Below, one piece after another: positions 45,332 to 54,271 of a stretch of DNA of 64,000 bases (positions are counted from its first letter, which is position 1; the number at the start of each line of letters is the position of its first letter). The position numbers and the translations under genes are program-made. The notes below the pieces were generated by a model. It saw only the letters and a list, made by a program, of their open reading frames with translations, was not told the origin of the DNA and made no database searches. The stretch covers positions 868,001-932,000 of the forward strand of contig NZ_CP047984.1 in assembly GCF_009931655.1 (NCBI RefSeq). Direction: 5' to 3'. The stretch is from Pontibacter russatus. Lineage in GTDB: Bacteria > Bacteroidota > Bacteroidia > Cytophagales > Hymenobacteraceae.

Positions 45332-45503
45332 AATTGCCGGCTTTATGTCGATGCTTAAAAATCTTGTAAAGGTGATATGTCATCCAACCTTGTATGAACT
45401 TCGCGGCCTATGAAGCACGCCTGTGCGAGCTCGTGGTAGTCTGCTGACGGTCTGATAGCAGCATCCAGAGGTTGGTGTCACATGCAGTCCGCCCGGGAAG
45501 GCT

Positions 45504-45821
45504 TTAGGCCACCGCTAAGGTTTGTGGTTCCCGTGGGGAGTAAAAAGGGGGCATGCAAAGTTCACCATAGAGCCTTCTGGCCTTCACCCGAAGGGAGAAC
45601 TGCTCAAATCTGAATTTAAACGCCGTATATGCCGCTCCCTCCAGCACACCGGCTACACTTTCCTGCAGCAGGGCAGCAGCAAGAATCTGGCACTTTACAG
45701 GAACAACATGGCATACAAGGCCTTCCCGAAGAAACAGGCATTCCAGGAGGTGCCCCTGCCTCCTCAGCAGCAGCGTGCTGCTGTTCAATAACCCGACCGA
45801 GAGGTTGTATAGTTCTTCCAT
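45504..45821 (-). CDS. Possible small hypothetical protein
   Basis: A 105-codon frame (MEELYNLSVGLLNSSTLLLRRQGHLLECLFLREG ...). The N-terminal ~35 residues look helical and protein-like; the rest has mixed composition. No family recognised and no clear ribosome site. A plus-strand frame covers the same bases, so one or both may be chance. It lies between two USP genes. Confidence 0.3.
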   Translation of the reverse strand: MEELYNLSVGLLNSSTLLLRRQGHLLECLFLREGLVCHVVPVKCQILAAALLQESVAGVLEGAAYTAFKFRFEQFSLRVKARRLYGELCMPPFYSPREPQTLAVA

Positions 45822-46000
45822 TGGTTTTGGAATTCAGAGAGTTGATCTTTCGGAAACAAGATTTCTAACAAAGCAGGTAAAGCAGCGGCAGAAGAAGAAA
45901 AGCACCTTTTCCTGCAAAAGGGCTACACCACGGCACAACAGCCATCCGGTCCTTGACCTTGTGAAACAAAGGGCCGCGCCTCAGATACCACACTGCAGAA

Positions 46001-47008
46001 TTAATAACCCTGGGTGTTCTCCATTTCGTCTTCTGCCCCAGGGTGACCCGCCGTATGGGTTTCAGGCAATGTCAGCAGCGGGAACAGGCTATCCCCTACC
46101 ATCGTAGCGGTAACACTTGCATGCAGCAACTTGTCCAGGAAGGAGTGGTGCCGCGGGCCGAGAATAAGTAAGTTGACCTTGTGCGCTTGCAGGTACTCCT
46201 GTATGCCTGCGGCCACTTTCTTCCGGTGTTGCAGGATCACTTTGTACTCCACATCATATAGTGCCCGGTCAAGAACGCTGAGGGCGCCCTGTACTTCTAT
46301 ATAGACGGCTGGCAGATCCTGCTCCCGGTCGATGTGGAGCACCTGCAGCATAGAGCGGAAGGTGCTGACAAAACCGCGCAGGACAGACAACTGCTGCCTG
46401 TCAGGCTGCTTCCGGAGGTCGGTTGCAAAGACCACTTGCTTCAGTTCGCTATATATAGCTTTTGGCGGTACTCCCAGCACGGGCACCGGGCACGAACGCA
46501 TCAGAGACAGGGTGGTGCTACCAATGAGCGCATTCCCCAGGGTGGCGCCGACCCCTTGCAGGCCCATCACGATCAGGTCGGCACCATAGGCTTCGGCCGC
46601 CGCCTTGGTCTGCTCGTAAACAGACCCCATTTTTGCCAGGCAGGTGACATGCGCCGCATAGCTTTTATGGGTCACTTCTTCTACTGCCACGGTATGATAC
46701 GGGGGCGCACGGAAGGGCACGGGTTCTTCTCCCTCCTCTGCGAACTTCGCGCAGCTATACCGGAAAATGAGCTCATCTGTTGGCGCATTCAGGCTCTCTT
46801 TTACATACTTTTCCAACTCCCGGGTCTTCTCCGCTTCTAGCTCCGAAATAAAAAAGGGGACATCGTAGGCGGCTGGAGGGGATATAACGGAATAAAAAGC
46901 ATGGAGCACCACTACCTCTAGGTGAGCATTACGGGCCATCTTTAGCCCATAAAGCAATGCGCTGGTGGAGCCTGGGGAATAATCCACCGGGATCAGGATG
47001 GTTTTCAT
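46001..47008 (-). CDS. Universal stress protein, two tandem UspA domains
   Basis: A 335-residue protein. I use the ATG at 47008 (MKTILIPVDYSPGSTSALLYGLKMARNAHLEVVVLHAF) since the frame's upstream part has no family similarity. Domain 1 ends with LIVMGLQGVGATLGNALIGSTTLSLMRSCPVPVLGVP, close to the ATP motif with a one-residue longer loop. Domain 2 ends with GIQEYLQAHKVNLLILGPRHHSFLDKLLHASVTATM. An extension after the second domain (THTAGHPGAEDEMENTQGY) is acidic. Likely a stress-induced ATP-binding regulator; same strand as the 44.4 kb copy, with about 670 bases between. Confidence 0.88.
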   Translation of the reverse strand: MKTILIPVDYSPGSTSALLYGLKMARNAHLEVVVLHAFYSVISPPAAYDVPFFISELEAEKTRELEKYVKESLNAPTDELIFRYSCAKFAEEGEEPVPFRAPPYHTVAVEEVTHKSYAAHVTCLAKMGSVYEQTKAAAEAYGADLIVMGLQGVGATLGNALIGSTTLSLMRSCPVPVLGVPPKAIYSELKQVVFATDLRKQPDRQQLSVLRGFVSTFRSMLQVLHIDREQDLPAVYIEVQGALSVLDRALYDVEYKVILQHRKKVAAGIQEYLQAHKVNLLILGPRHHSFLDKLLHASVTATMVGDSLFPLLTLPETHTAGHPGAEDEMENTQGY

Positions 47009-47154
47009 TGTGGCAGTTTTATCGTGATACAACCGGAGCCAGTCTGGACATGTCCGCTGACTTATATGATAAAGATAGGCGGGGCAGCCTCTCAAAACGA
47101 TGACCTGTATCAGCCTAAAAGAAGATCTTCGTCAGTTTCAATCCCATTAAGCGG

Positions 47155-47357
47155 AGTGAGTTGATAGAGGACGGTGCCTTTGAAAACAAGCAGGGATGCG
47201 CAGACAGAGATATTTGAGTATATTGAGATGTACTACAACACCAAAAGGAGACATTCTGCTTTTGGGTACCTGAGCCCGATGAACTATGAGAAAAACAATT
47301 TATATATACATATAACCAATAAGCGAATTCACTGTCCGTCATTTTTGACACACCTCA
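47155..47357 (+). mobile_element. IS3-family right-end remnant
   Basis: The last ~40 codons of an IS3 OrfB: SELIEDGAF, a one-base frameshift near 47180, then SRDAQTEIFEYIEMYYNTKRRHSAFGYLSPMNYEKNN and a stop. About 55 bases later lies TGACACACCTCA (47346-47357), the reverse complement of TGAGGTGTGTCA, the terminal repeat typical of IS150-group IS3 elements. The rest of the element is gone. Confidence 0.75.
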
Positions 47358-47562
47358 CTGTTCCGTCTAGCGTAGTGTGCAAAATTTTTTCATTTCGGCA
47401 CAGGAACCGGGACAGGCTCTTTTGCTGTGTCCAGGCGCAAACGACAGCAAGGGACATCCTGCTCCTTTTTGAAGATGTGGGCGTACCAGTTCGCGTGGGC
47501 GGCGGTGGCACAATGTTAAGATGCTCCTCTTTTAGGTTTGTTCAGCGGGGTACGACCTTTTT

Positions 47563-47940
47563 CTATGGGGAATCTAACCGAAACGTGGTGCTGGCTTTCA
47601 GATAAGGGTTGTCCGGGTATAAAACGAACACATGCTGAGAGGCATCGTACTTTATGACATACCGGATAAGCTGACCGTTGGGAAACTTGGTCTCACAACT
47701 GTAAACGGCAAGGCTGTCTTCTTCCAGTATGCCCCTGATGATTTTGTACGTCTCATCCCGATTCCGGCCGTGAATGTCTATCCTCTTGGCTTCTTGATTA
47801 ATGTATATTTTCCCAACCACCTGAGAAACAACCGGTGGATACCCATTCCATATCTCCTGCGAATAATGCAGGCTGGTGGGCTGGGCCAGAGAGGATAGGC
47901 AGCACAGGCAGCAGCCTAGCAGCAGGGTAACGCTAGTCAT
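47563..47940 (-). CDS. Secreted hypothetical protein, 125 aa
   Basis: Signal peptide MTSVTLLLGCCLCCLSSLA-Q, then a small beta-rich mature domain (VVGKIYINQEAKRIDIHGRNRDETYKIIRGILEEDSLAVYSCETKFPNGQLIRYVIKYDA). No family recognised; the pattern resembles small Bacteroidota periplasmic proteins of unknown role. It is preceded by the BON-domain gene on the same strand, about 100 bases away. Confidence 0.6.
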   Translation of the reverse strand: MTSVTLLLGCCLCCLSSLAQPTSLHYSQEIWNGYPPVVSQVVGKIYINQEAKRIDIHGRNRDETYKIIRGILEEDSLAVYSCETKFPNGQLIRYVIKYDASQHVFVLYPDNPYLKASTTFRLDSP

Positions 47941-48042
47941 GTCCGTTTCTTTAAAAGAATAATAGCTGTCGGCAACAGGTTTAAAATCTCCCTACAAGAA
48001 GTAAGCAACGGCAGCGCCCTATTGTACCCAGACCAACTTCAC

Positions 48043-48723
48043 TTAGAGGCTTTCCTGATCATGTTCCGGCACCTGCTCTACCTCGAGCATGTTCTCGACA
48101 AACACAATCCCTGGGGCCGCCCAGGCGGATTTCTCTGCTTCCTCTTTTTCTGCTAACGAACGCACCTGCCCCCGCAAGGTCACTTTGCTTCCCAGCACTT
48201 CCACTTGAACCCTCCTGGCGTCAATCGTGGCATCGCGCAGGAAAGCAGCCTGGATTTTCTGCTTTAAATCACTGGGGGTGATCTTGGGCTTCAATGCGAT
48301 GCGGTTGAGCACCTCCCGCACGCTGGCAAGTTTTGCAACTGCTTTTCCTGCCGCTGCACGCTGAAAATCCCACTCCACGCTCCCGTCGAGGGTAACGACT
48401 CCTCCTTCCACTTTCACCTTGATGTTTTCCTCTGGGATGGAGGTATCCCATTTCAGCGCATGCAGTACGGCCTCGGCGATCTCCGTATCCGTTCTTTTGT
48501 GATTGGGGGAGATCCCAACATGTATGTTTTCAGCAATTGCCCGCACACCGGTTACTTTCCTGGCTTCCTTTTCTGCCTCCGACTTTTTGAAATAGGTGTC
48601 TACTTGGCCTGATAGCGTCACCACCCCTCTCTGAACGGAAACTCCTATATCGGCGGCCATCAGGAGCGGGTTCCACTTTAGCTGCCGTATAACGTCTTCC
48701 TGGATTTGTGCATCTGTTTTCAT
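48043..48723 (-). CDS. BON-domain protein with three BON repeats
   Basis: A 226-residue protein with no signal peptide (MKTDAQIQEDVIRQLKWNPLLMAADIGVSVQRGVVTLSGQVDTYFKKSEAEKEARKVTGV). Three BON domains occupy about residues 3-70, 78-146 and 150-218, each with the V-x-V-x-x-G-x-V-T-L-x-G-x-V core strand. BON domains bind membranes or phospholipids in OsmY-like stress proteins; cytoplasmic multi-BON proteins accompany USP clusters in many bacteria. It fits the surrounding stress genes. Confidence 0.92.
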   Translation of the reverse strand: MKTDAQIQEDVIRQLKWNPLLMAADIGVSVQRGVVTLSGQVDTYFKKSEAEKEARKVTGVRAIAENIHVGISPNHKRTDTEIAEAVLHALKWDTSIPEENIKVKVEGGVVTLDGSVEWDFQRAAAGKAVAKLASVREVLNRIALKPKITPSDLKQKIQAAFLRDATIDARRVQVEVLGSKVTLRGQVRSLAEKEEAEKSAWAAPGIVFVENMLEVEQVPEHDQESL

Positions 48724-49055
48724 GTAGCTGATTTAAATGGTGCGTAACATTTCCTTGTCGGTTACCAAAGAAAGCTATTCCACAAGAGTATGACAATGAG
48801 CATGATCATCTGCTTCCATGACTATTATCATTGCCTAAAGAGAGGCTAAGACTTTATAGTGCGTGACAACAGAATAGATTATGAGCTGTGCGATGGCGAA
48901 AGGCGGGAATAACGCCACGAACACGCTGCCCATCTTGCTAAACGGCTCTCTCAGACACAGCGACTTGCACTTCCTAAGACAGGCCATCCGGAGGGTGGCG
49001 TAAAATTCAATCCTGTTCACAGCTCTTTGTCGTGATCAGTTATAGTTTTCGTAGG

Positions 49056-50129
49056 CTACCGGTCCTTCACGGGATCGGCATGGGTGCCGATGCCTAACAG
49101 TAGACCAATGGGCTGCCAATCAGCCACCTGGTCGGCCACGAGTTTTACTATAGCCAGAAATGGCACAAACAAAATCATGCCGGCAGCCCCCCATATGATT
49201 CCGCCAGCAATGATGGCCAGAATCATGAAAAGTGTGTTTACCTGAAGCCGATAACTCACGGCCAGCGGAAAAATCAGGTTTGCTTCCAGGTACTGCACCA
49301 CGGTAAAAACGGCCACCACGCCCAATGGGTACCACACGGAATCATATGTAAGCCAGGCCATTGAGATTGGAAGAAGCGAACCCAGCGTAATACCTACATA
49401 AGGAATAAAGGTAAGCAAAGAAGCCACAACGCCGAAGAGCACCGCATGCGGAACCCCTAAAAGCAACAGGCCTGCCACATTCAGTATCCCCACCACAAGA
49501 TAAACGAGGGCCATGCCCCTGATGAAGTTGTAGAACGTGGAGATGGTTTGCCGCAAGATGAACTGTATCTTAGCGGCATCAGCTTGAGGGAAAAGCGGTG
49601 GCAGCGCAGCCGCGAACTGTTCCCGGTAATATAGTATAAGAAAACAGTAGAAAGGGATAAGAATAAGCAAAACAAGGCTGATTGCGGAACTATAAAGCAC
49701 TTGGTGGGCCAGCGGCAACACCTGCTGCGCGGCACTCAGCAGCATACTTTCCAGCCACATCTCCTGTGTATAGAGCGACAGGTCATAGTGTAAAAGCAAA
49801 TATTCTCTTAACTGCGCTGCCAAAACCGCTACCTTTTCCCGTAGCGAAGGCCACTCCTGCGAAAACTGCATTACCTGCTGCGCCAGCAACAGAAGCAATC
49901 CGCCCACTGCGGTCAGCACCAACAGCAGGGCCAATGTAATGGCCAGGGGCCGCGGTAATTTTCTTTTCTCAAGCCACCGGCAAATAGGGTACAGTACGAA
50001 GCTTAGCAAAAGCGCAAAGCTCAGCGGTACCAGCAGGGTTTGTCCCAGATGTAAAAGCACACTGAGTACTAAAACATAGAGGAGGAGCCGCAGGTAATCA
50101 GGTCGACGGGCGGATAAATCATGTGACAT
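49056..50129 (-). CDS. AI-2E family (PerM/DUF20) membrane transporter
   Basis: A 357-residue inner-membrane protein with about eight helices. The N-terminal pair (YLRLLLYVLVLSVLLHLGQTLLVPLSFALLLSFVLYPICRWLEKR) is the AI-2E family start, and the P-Y-V-G-I-T-L-G-S-L-L-P block near residue 247 is its best signature. Members export AI-2 or are Na+/H+ antiporters; substrate unknown here. Intact. Confidence 0.92.
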   Translation of the reverse strand: MSHDLSARRPDYLRLLLYVLVLSVLLHLGQTLLVPLSFALLLSFVLYPICRWLEKRKLPRPLAITLALLLVLTAVGGLLLLLAQQVMQFSQEWPSLREKVAVLAAQLREYLLLHYDLSLYTQEMWLESMLLSAAQQVLPLAHQVLYSSAISLVLLILIPFYCFLILYYREQFAAALPPLFPQADAAKIQFILRQTISTFYNFIRGMALVYLVVGILNVAGLLLLGVPHAVLFGVVASLLTFIPYVGITLGSLLPISMAWLTYDSVWYPLGVVAVFTVVQYLEANLIFPLAVSYRLQVNTLFMILAIIAGGIIWGAAGMILFVPFLAIVKLVADQVADWQPIGLLLGIGTHADPVKDR

Positions 50130-50520
50130 CGCAACAAGGGGTTTGCTTTATGAACTCGAAGTGTTGAGTATAAACAATTGCGGACATTATCAGGTCGTGC
50201 TGCGCCAGGGGAGCCAAAGTCATTCAACCCCCACTCTTAAGAAAAAAGGTCACAACAGCACCCGCTGAAAACCTGCAGGGCCTTTGCCTGCGGGTTTCTA
50301 GGGTAAACCTTCTGCCAAGTGTTAAATTATTAAGCTTCCGGCAGTGGAACCATGACGAGGAGCATCTGGAACACTGATGTAAATCATTTTATTGTTCATG
50401 ATTTGTACCTTACTTGATACATGACTTCAATCACAGGGTAGGCAGCAGGGCTTTCCCTTTAACAGCTGCGTCGGAGCAGTATATGGCATTTAAAAGGCTA
50501 CCTCTAAAGTTTCACTCGTC
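50130..50520. other. Divergent promoter region
   Basis: About 390 bases between the AI-2E gene (minus) and the PPOX-type gene (plus). An imperfect hairpin (50267-50297, AAACCTGCAGG with CCTGCGGGTTT) is the only structure seen. No gene. Confidence 0.5.
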
Positions 50521-50964
50521 ATGCTCGGAAAATTGAATCAGAAACAAATAGAGTTTGTGCTTAGCTCTCAGACAGTAGGGCGTTTGGGCTGCTACGCGGA
50601 CGGGCAGGTATATATAGTTCCCGTTACCTATGTTTATGAAGAACCATATATTTTCGGATATACGAAAGAAGGCCTTAAAATAAGCATGATGCGAAAAAAT
50701 AAGCATGTTTGCTTCGAAGTGGATGTCATTCAGAACATGATGAACTGGCAATGCGTGGTTGTACAGGGAGAGTATGAAGAGTTGAGCGGCGAGGACAGCC
50801 AACATGCCTTGTTCTTACTAAAGAACCGTATGACGCCGCTGCTTATAAGTGAGACAAGCTTGCCAGGACTGTATACACACAACTCCCTTACTTCTTTTCA
50901 GCAGGTGCCGGTTGCCTACCGAATTCGGATAACTGATAAAACCGGCAGATATGAGAAAAGGTAG
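50521..50964 (+). CDS. Pyridoxamine 5'-phosphate oxidase-like flavin protein
   Basis: A 147-residue split-barrel protein of the PPOX/NimA-like group: MLGKLNQKQIEFVLSSQTVGRLGCYADGQVYIVPVTYVYEEPYIFGYTKEGLKISMMRKNKHVCFEVD. The G-R-L-G-C strand and the V-P-V-T-Y strand are typical. Members bind FMN or haem and act in redox or nitro-drug detoxification; in stress clusters they often go with DUF302 and USP genes, as here. The next gene follows closely on the same strand. Confidence 0.88.
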   Translation: MLGKLNQKQIEFVLSSQTVGRLGCYADGQVYIVPVTYVYEEPYIFGYTKEGLKISMMRKNKHVCFEVDVIQNMMNWQCVVVQGEYEELSGEDSQHALFLLKNRMTPLLISETSLPGLYTHNSLTSFQQVPVAYRIRITDKTGRYEKR

Positions 50965-51087
50965 GGCGCACGCCACAAAGTGAAACCGGATAACCCCTTT
51001 GTAGCTAACCTGTTTAGGAAAAGATTATATATAGGAAAGCACCTGTGCACATCATACTACAAGGATAAAATTTTAACTGCGCTGACC

Positions 51088-51474
51088 ATGACCTACCATA
51101 TCACAAAAAAAGTAAACTACAGCTTTAAGAATGCGCTGGAGAAGACAAAAGCTGCTCTCGGAGACGAGGGCTTTGGGGTTATTTCAGAGATTGACCTCAA
51201 AGACAAGTTCAATGAGAAGCTCGGAAAAGATTTCCGGGAGTATAGGATTCTAGGAGCCTGCAACCCAAAGCTGGCCTACCAGGCCATCGGACTGGAAGAC
51301 AAAATAGGCGTGATGCTGCCCTGTAACGTACTGGTGCAGGACCATGAGGATGGGGAAGTGGAGGTAACGGCCATCAACCCGATGGAATCTATGTCGGCCA
51401 TAGAAAACCATGACCTGAGAGCCATCGCCGAGGAAGTGAGCAGAAAGCTTCGTAACGTCATCGGCAGCCTATAG
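51088..51474 (+). CDS. DUF302 protein
   Basis: A 128-residue protein; ATG at 51088 (MTYHITKKVNYSFKNALEKTKAALGDEGFGVISEIDLKDKF) chosen over a longer frame from 50980, which lacks similarity. Conserved blocks are EIDLKDKFNEKLGKDFREYRILGACNP and PCNVLVQDHEDGEVEVTAINP, standard for DUF302. Function unknown, but often in stress/energy-limitation gene sets. It lies 120 bases after the PPOX-like gene. Confidence 0.92.
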   Translation: MTYHITKKVNYSFKNALEKTKAALGDEGFGVISEIDLKDKFNEKLGKDFREYRILGACNPKLAYQAIGLEDKIGVMLPCNVLVQDHEDGEVEVTAINPMESMSAIENHDLRAIAEEVSRKLRNVIGSL

Positions 51475-51690
51475 CCAATCTCAACTTTCTGCCACTGAAA
51501 GGAGGTGTTTGTGCTATAGCACCCCTTCCATCACATAGCAAGCCGGCCAGGATGAAGCATACAGTATTCTTTTCACTTTTCCCTTTGGCATATGCTGGAG
51601 GTCGAGGCTGATAATCCTGTTGGAAGCACGTGATGAGGTGTCTGGTTAATATTAGAACCTTTATTGCTGAGCCGGTATATCCCTTTGCCC

Positions 51691-52827
51691 ATGTTACGCT
51701 TCCTGTTTGCTTTCCTTCAGTTGGTGCATGGCCTCCTCCACCTCCTGGGCCTGGCCAAAGCCTTTGGATATGGCCAGCTTACTCAGCTTAACCTGTCCAT
51801 CCCGAAGCCAGTCGGGCTTCTCTGGGGATTGGCGACCCTGCTGTTTTTGGTTTCTGCTGTTTTATACCTTCTCAAAAGAGAATGGTGGTACGTAGGTTTA
51901 GTGGCAGTTCTTCTTTCACAAGCTTTAATTTCATTGGTCTGGCAGGATGCCCGATATGGCACCCTTGCCAACTGCATCATTATAATAGTGGGGATTGTAA
52001 GCTATGCAGACTGGAGATTTGACAGGAAAGTAGAAAAAGAGGTCGCTTCCTTATTCGCTGAAACGGCAGGCAACTCCCTCATCGTAAAACCTGAAATGCT
52101 CTTGGCTTTGCCCCCCGTGGTGCATAGGTGGGTGCTGCGGTCTGGAGTGGTGGGTAAAGAATGGATGCACACCGGGCGGCTGAAACAAAAAGGAGCCATG
52201 CGCACCAAGCCGAATGGCCGTTGGATGATGTTTGAAGCAGTGCAGTATGTTGCACTAGATGAGCCAGGGTTCAACTGGCAGACTAAAGTGCAGCTCGCTC
52301 CCGGATTTTACCTGACGGGTAGAGATAAATACGAAAACGGTCAGGGAGAAATGCTGATCAAACTCCTGTCGCTGAAAGAAGTGGTCCATGACGGAGGGAC
52401 AGAACAAATGAATCAAGGCACCCTCCTTCGCTATCTCGGCGAGATGTGCTGGTTTCCTGCAGCGGTGCTGCAACCTTATATCATATGGGAATCAATTGAC
52501 TCTTTTTCGGCAAGAGCTACGATGAAATACGGAGGAAGCAAGGCGACGGGAGTTTTCTTTTATAACGAAGCAGGCGACATCACAGCTTTTGAAGCCATGC
52601 GGTACGGGAACTTTAACGGCAAGATGTCATTGGAAAAGTGGCGTATCGAAACCAAGGCATACCGCGACTTCCGGGGTATTCGGGTGCCTTCCAAACTTGA
52701 AGTAACATGGAAACTGAAAACAGGTGACTTCACCTGGTTGAAATTGGAGCTGACAGACTTGCAGTTCAACAATACAGAAAGATATTTGCTCTTCACAAAC
52801 ATTCAGGAACAGCACCCGCATCCTTAG
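51691..52827 (+). CDS. DUF6544/DUF6920-like membrane protein
   Basis: A 378-residue protein from the ATG at 51691 (MLRFLFAFLQLVHGLLHLLGLAKAFGYG). Four N-terminal membrane helices (about 1-115) precede a soluble beta-rich domain with LPPVVHRWVLRSGVVGKEWMHTGRLKQKGAMRTKPNGRWMMFEAVQYVALDEPGFNW. That segment is the part I associate with the DUF6544/DUF6920 families; the exact family name is uncertain. Function unknown. Same strand as the SRPBCC gene 190 bases on. Confidence 0.7.
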   Translation: MLRFLFAFLQLVHGLLHLLGLAKAFGYGQLTQLNLSIPKPVGLLWGLATLLFLVSAVLYLLKREWWYVGLVAVLLSQALISLVWQDARYGTLANCIIIIVGIVSYADWRFDRKVEKEVASLFAETAGNSLIVKPEMLLALPPVVHRWVLRSGVVGKEWMHTGRLKQKGAMRTKPNGRWMMFEAVQYVALDEPGFNWQTKVQLAPGFYLTGRDKYENGQGEMLIKLLSLKEVVHDGGTEQMNQGTLLRYLGEMCWFPAAVLQPYIIWESIDSFSARATMKYGGSKATGVFFYNEAGDITAFEAMRYGNFNGKMSLEKWRIETKAYRDFRGIRVPSKLEVTWKLKTGDFTWLKLELTDLQFNNTERYLLFTNIQEQHPHP

Positions 52828-53019
52828 AGAATAAAAGAAAGGCACCTGCCCGAGATAAAAGACGTTGCCAGGGCCTTCGCTCCCCGCTCTGATGAAAGAG
52901 CTGCTGTTCTGGACTTAATCCCCTGCCCTTACCTACTGTCTGTACAGCACACTGCCAGCTTGTATAGTTTCTATTATGGACACAGTAACCAGAATAGAGA
53001 AGAGTAAACTAAATCTGCA

Positions 53020-54177
53020 ATGCATATGAGAGCCATTCAGGAACAACTGCCTCAGCCGCGCCATACGGAAGTACAACGCGTTTTTGTAAAATCCCCGCCG
53101 GATGTTGCCTGGGCAGCAGCACGGCACTTTGATATGGCCACTATTCCATGGGTGCGGCTCTTGTTTGATATCCGGTTGCTGCCCGCCCGCCTATGGGGGC
53201 ACCAACCTGCTGAGTCCGACAGACGATTAGGCGTGGATCAGGTGACAGAAAGTGGCAAAGGGTTTATGGTGGTACACGAGAATCCGGGCAAAGAAGTGGT
53301 GGTGGCATCCGTCGGTCAATTCTGGCATGCCAACATTCCCTTTGCCAAAATTGAACCAGCGGATTTCAAATCCTTCCAGACGCCAGGTTATGGCAAGTTA
53401 GCCTGGGCCATTGCCGTGGAGCCTTATCTAACCGGAAGCACTCTTAGCCTGGAGCTGCGCATTACAGCCACGGATGAGGTTAGCTGGAAAAAACTGAGTG
53501 CCTATTATAACCTTATTGGTATCGGCTCCAGACTTATCCGCGATGCCTCTATGCACCATCTCGTTGCCACCCTTGGCAAACTGCACTTGCCGGATGACGA
53601 CGAGCGGGCATTGCCGGGTGATGAGCTGTTGCCAAATGCCCCTTATGCGCTGACGCACCACATCAATGTTGAAGCGCCTCCTGAAATTGTGTGGTCTTAT
53701 CTGATGCAGCTGGGTTGCGACCGGGCCGGCTGGTACAGCATTGACTGGCTCGACCATGGTGGGGAGCCCAGCGTGGATCACCTGGTGCCTGGTTGGGAAA
53801 AAAGAAGCGTTGGCGATAAGGTCGCAGCCACTCCTGCCCAGGACGGATTTTTTGAGGTGCTGGCCGTAGAAGAAAACAAACTTTTCGCGTTGGGCGGTGA
53901 AGCAGAACATTTTGGAGCTCCCTATAAGATGCGCTGGGCCTTTGTTCTGGAACCGATTGGTGCCGATGCAACTCATATGGTAAGCAGAGTCAAAGCTGAA
54001 TCGACTCCTAAGTGGGCTGAGTGGCTGATGGGTAATGTGCTTTATCCCTCGGTTCATGGTTTTATGTCCGGAGCGCAGTTGAGGCATATCAGGCAACTGG
54101 CTGAGCGGGATGCTCAAATGCGCAAAACGCCTGTCGCTGCTGTTGCAGGAGCCCGAGGGGTTTCCGGGCAGGAATAA
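53020..54177 (+). CDS. Protein with two SRPBCC (START-like) domains
   Basis: A 385-residue soluble protein. Domain 1 (about 15-185) begins VQRVFVKSPPDVAWAAARHFDMATIPWVRLLFDIRLLPARLWG. Domain 2 (about 215-370) begins THHINVEAPPEIVWSYLMQLGCDRAGWYSIDWLDHGG and ends with a long amphipathic helix. SRPBCC folds bind lipids or other hydrophobic ligands; the ligand is unknown. An internal Met at 53026 is an alternative start. The last ~20 residues (KTPVAAVAGARGVSGQE) are disordered. Confidence 0.85.
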   Translation: MHMRAIQEQLPQPRHTEVQRVFVKSPPDVAWAAARHFDMATIPWVRLLFDIRLLPARLWGHQPAESDRRLGVDQVTESGKGFMVVHENPGKEVVVASVGQFWHANIPFAKIEPADFKSFQTPGYGKLAWAIAVEPYLTGSTLSLELRITATDEVSWKKLSAYYNLIGIGSRLIRDASMHHLVATLGKLHLPDDDERALPGDELLPNAPYALTHHINVEAPPEIVWSYLMQLGCDRAGWYSIDWLDHGGEPSVDHLVPGWEKRSVGDKVAATPAQDGFFEVLAVEENKLFALGGEAEHFGAPYKMRWAFVLEPIGADATHMVSRVKAESTPKWAEWLMGNVLYPSVHGFMSGAQLRHIRQLAERDAQMRKTPVAAVAGARGVSGQE

Positions 54178-54271
54178 AACAGGAACATACAGGATCTGCT
54201 CTCCGCCCATATGCAGGAAGACCTAGCCAAGTACAGCGCAGGTGTGTCATACCTGTCTTGACTGTAGGGGC

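Noticed and set aside
45522..45791. 89-codon plus-strand frame between USP genes
   Set aside because: Overlaps an equally uncertain minus-strand frame; no ribosome site or family.
48835..49020. 61-codon minus-strand frame before the BON gene
   Set aside because: One possible helix only, otherwise unremarkable; too short and unsupported.
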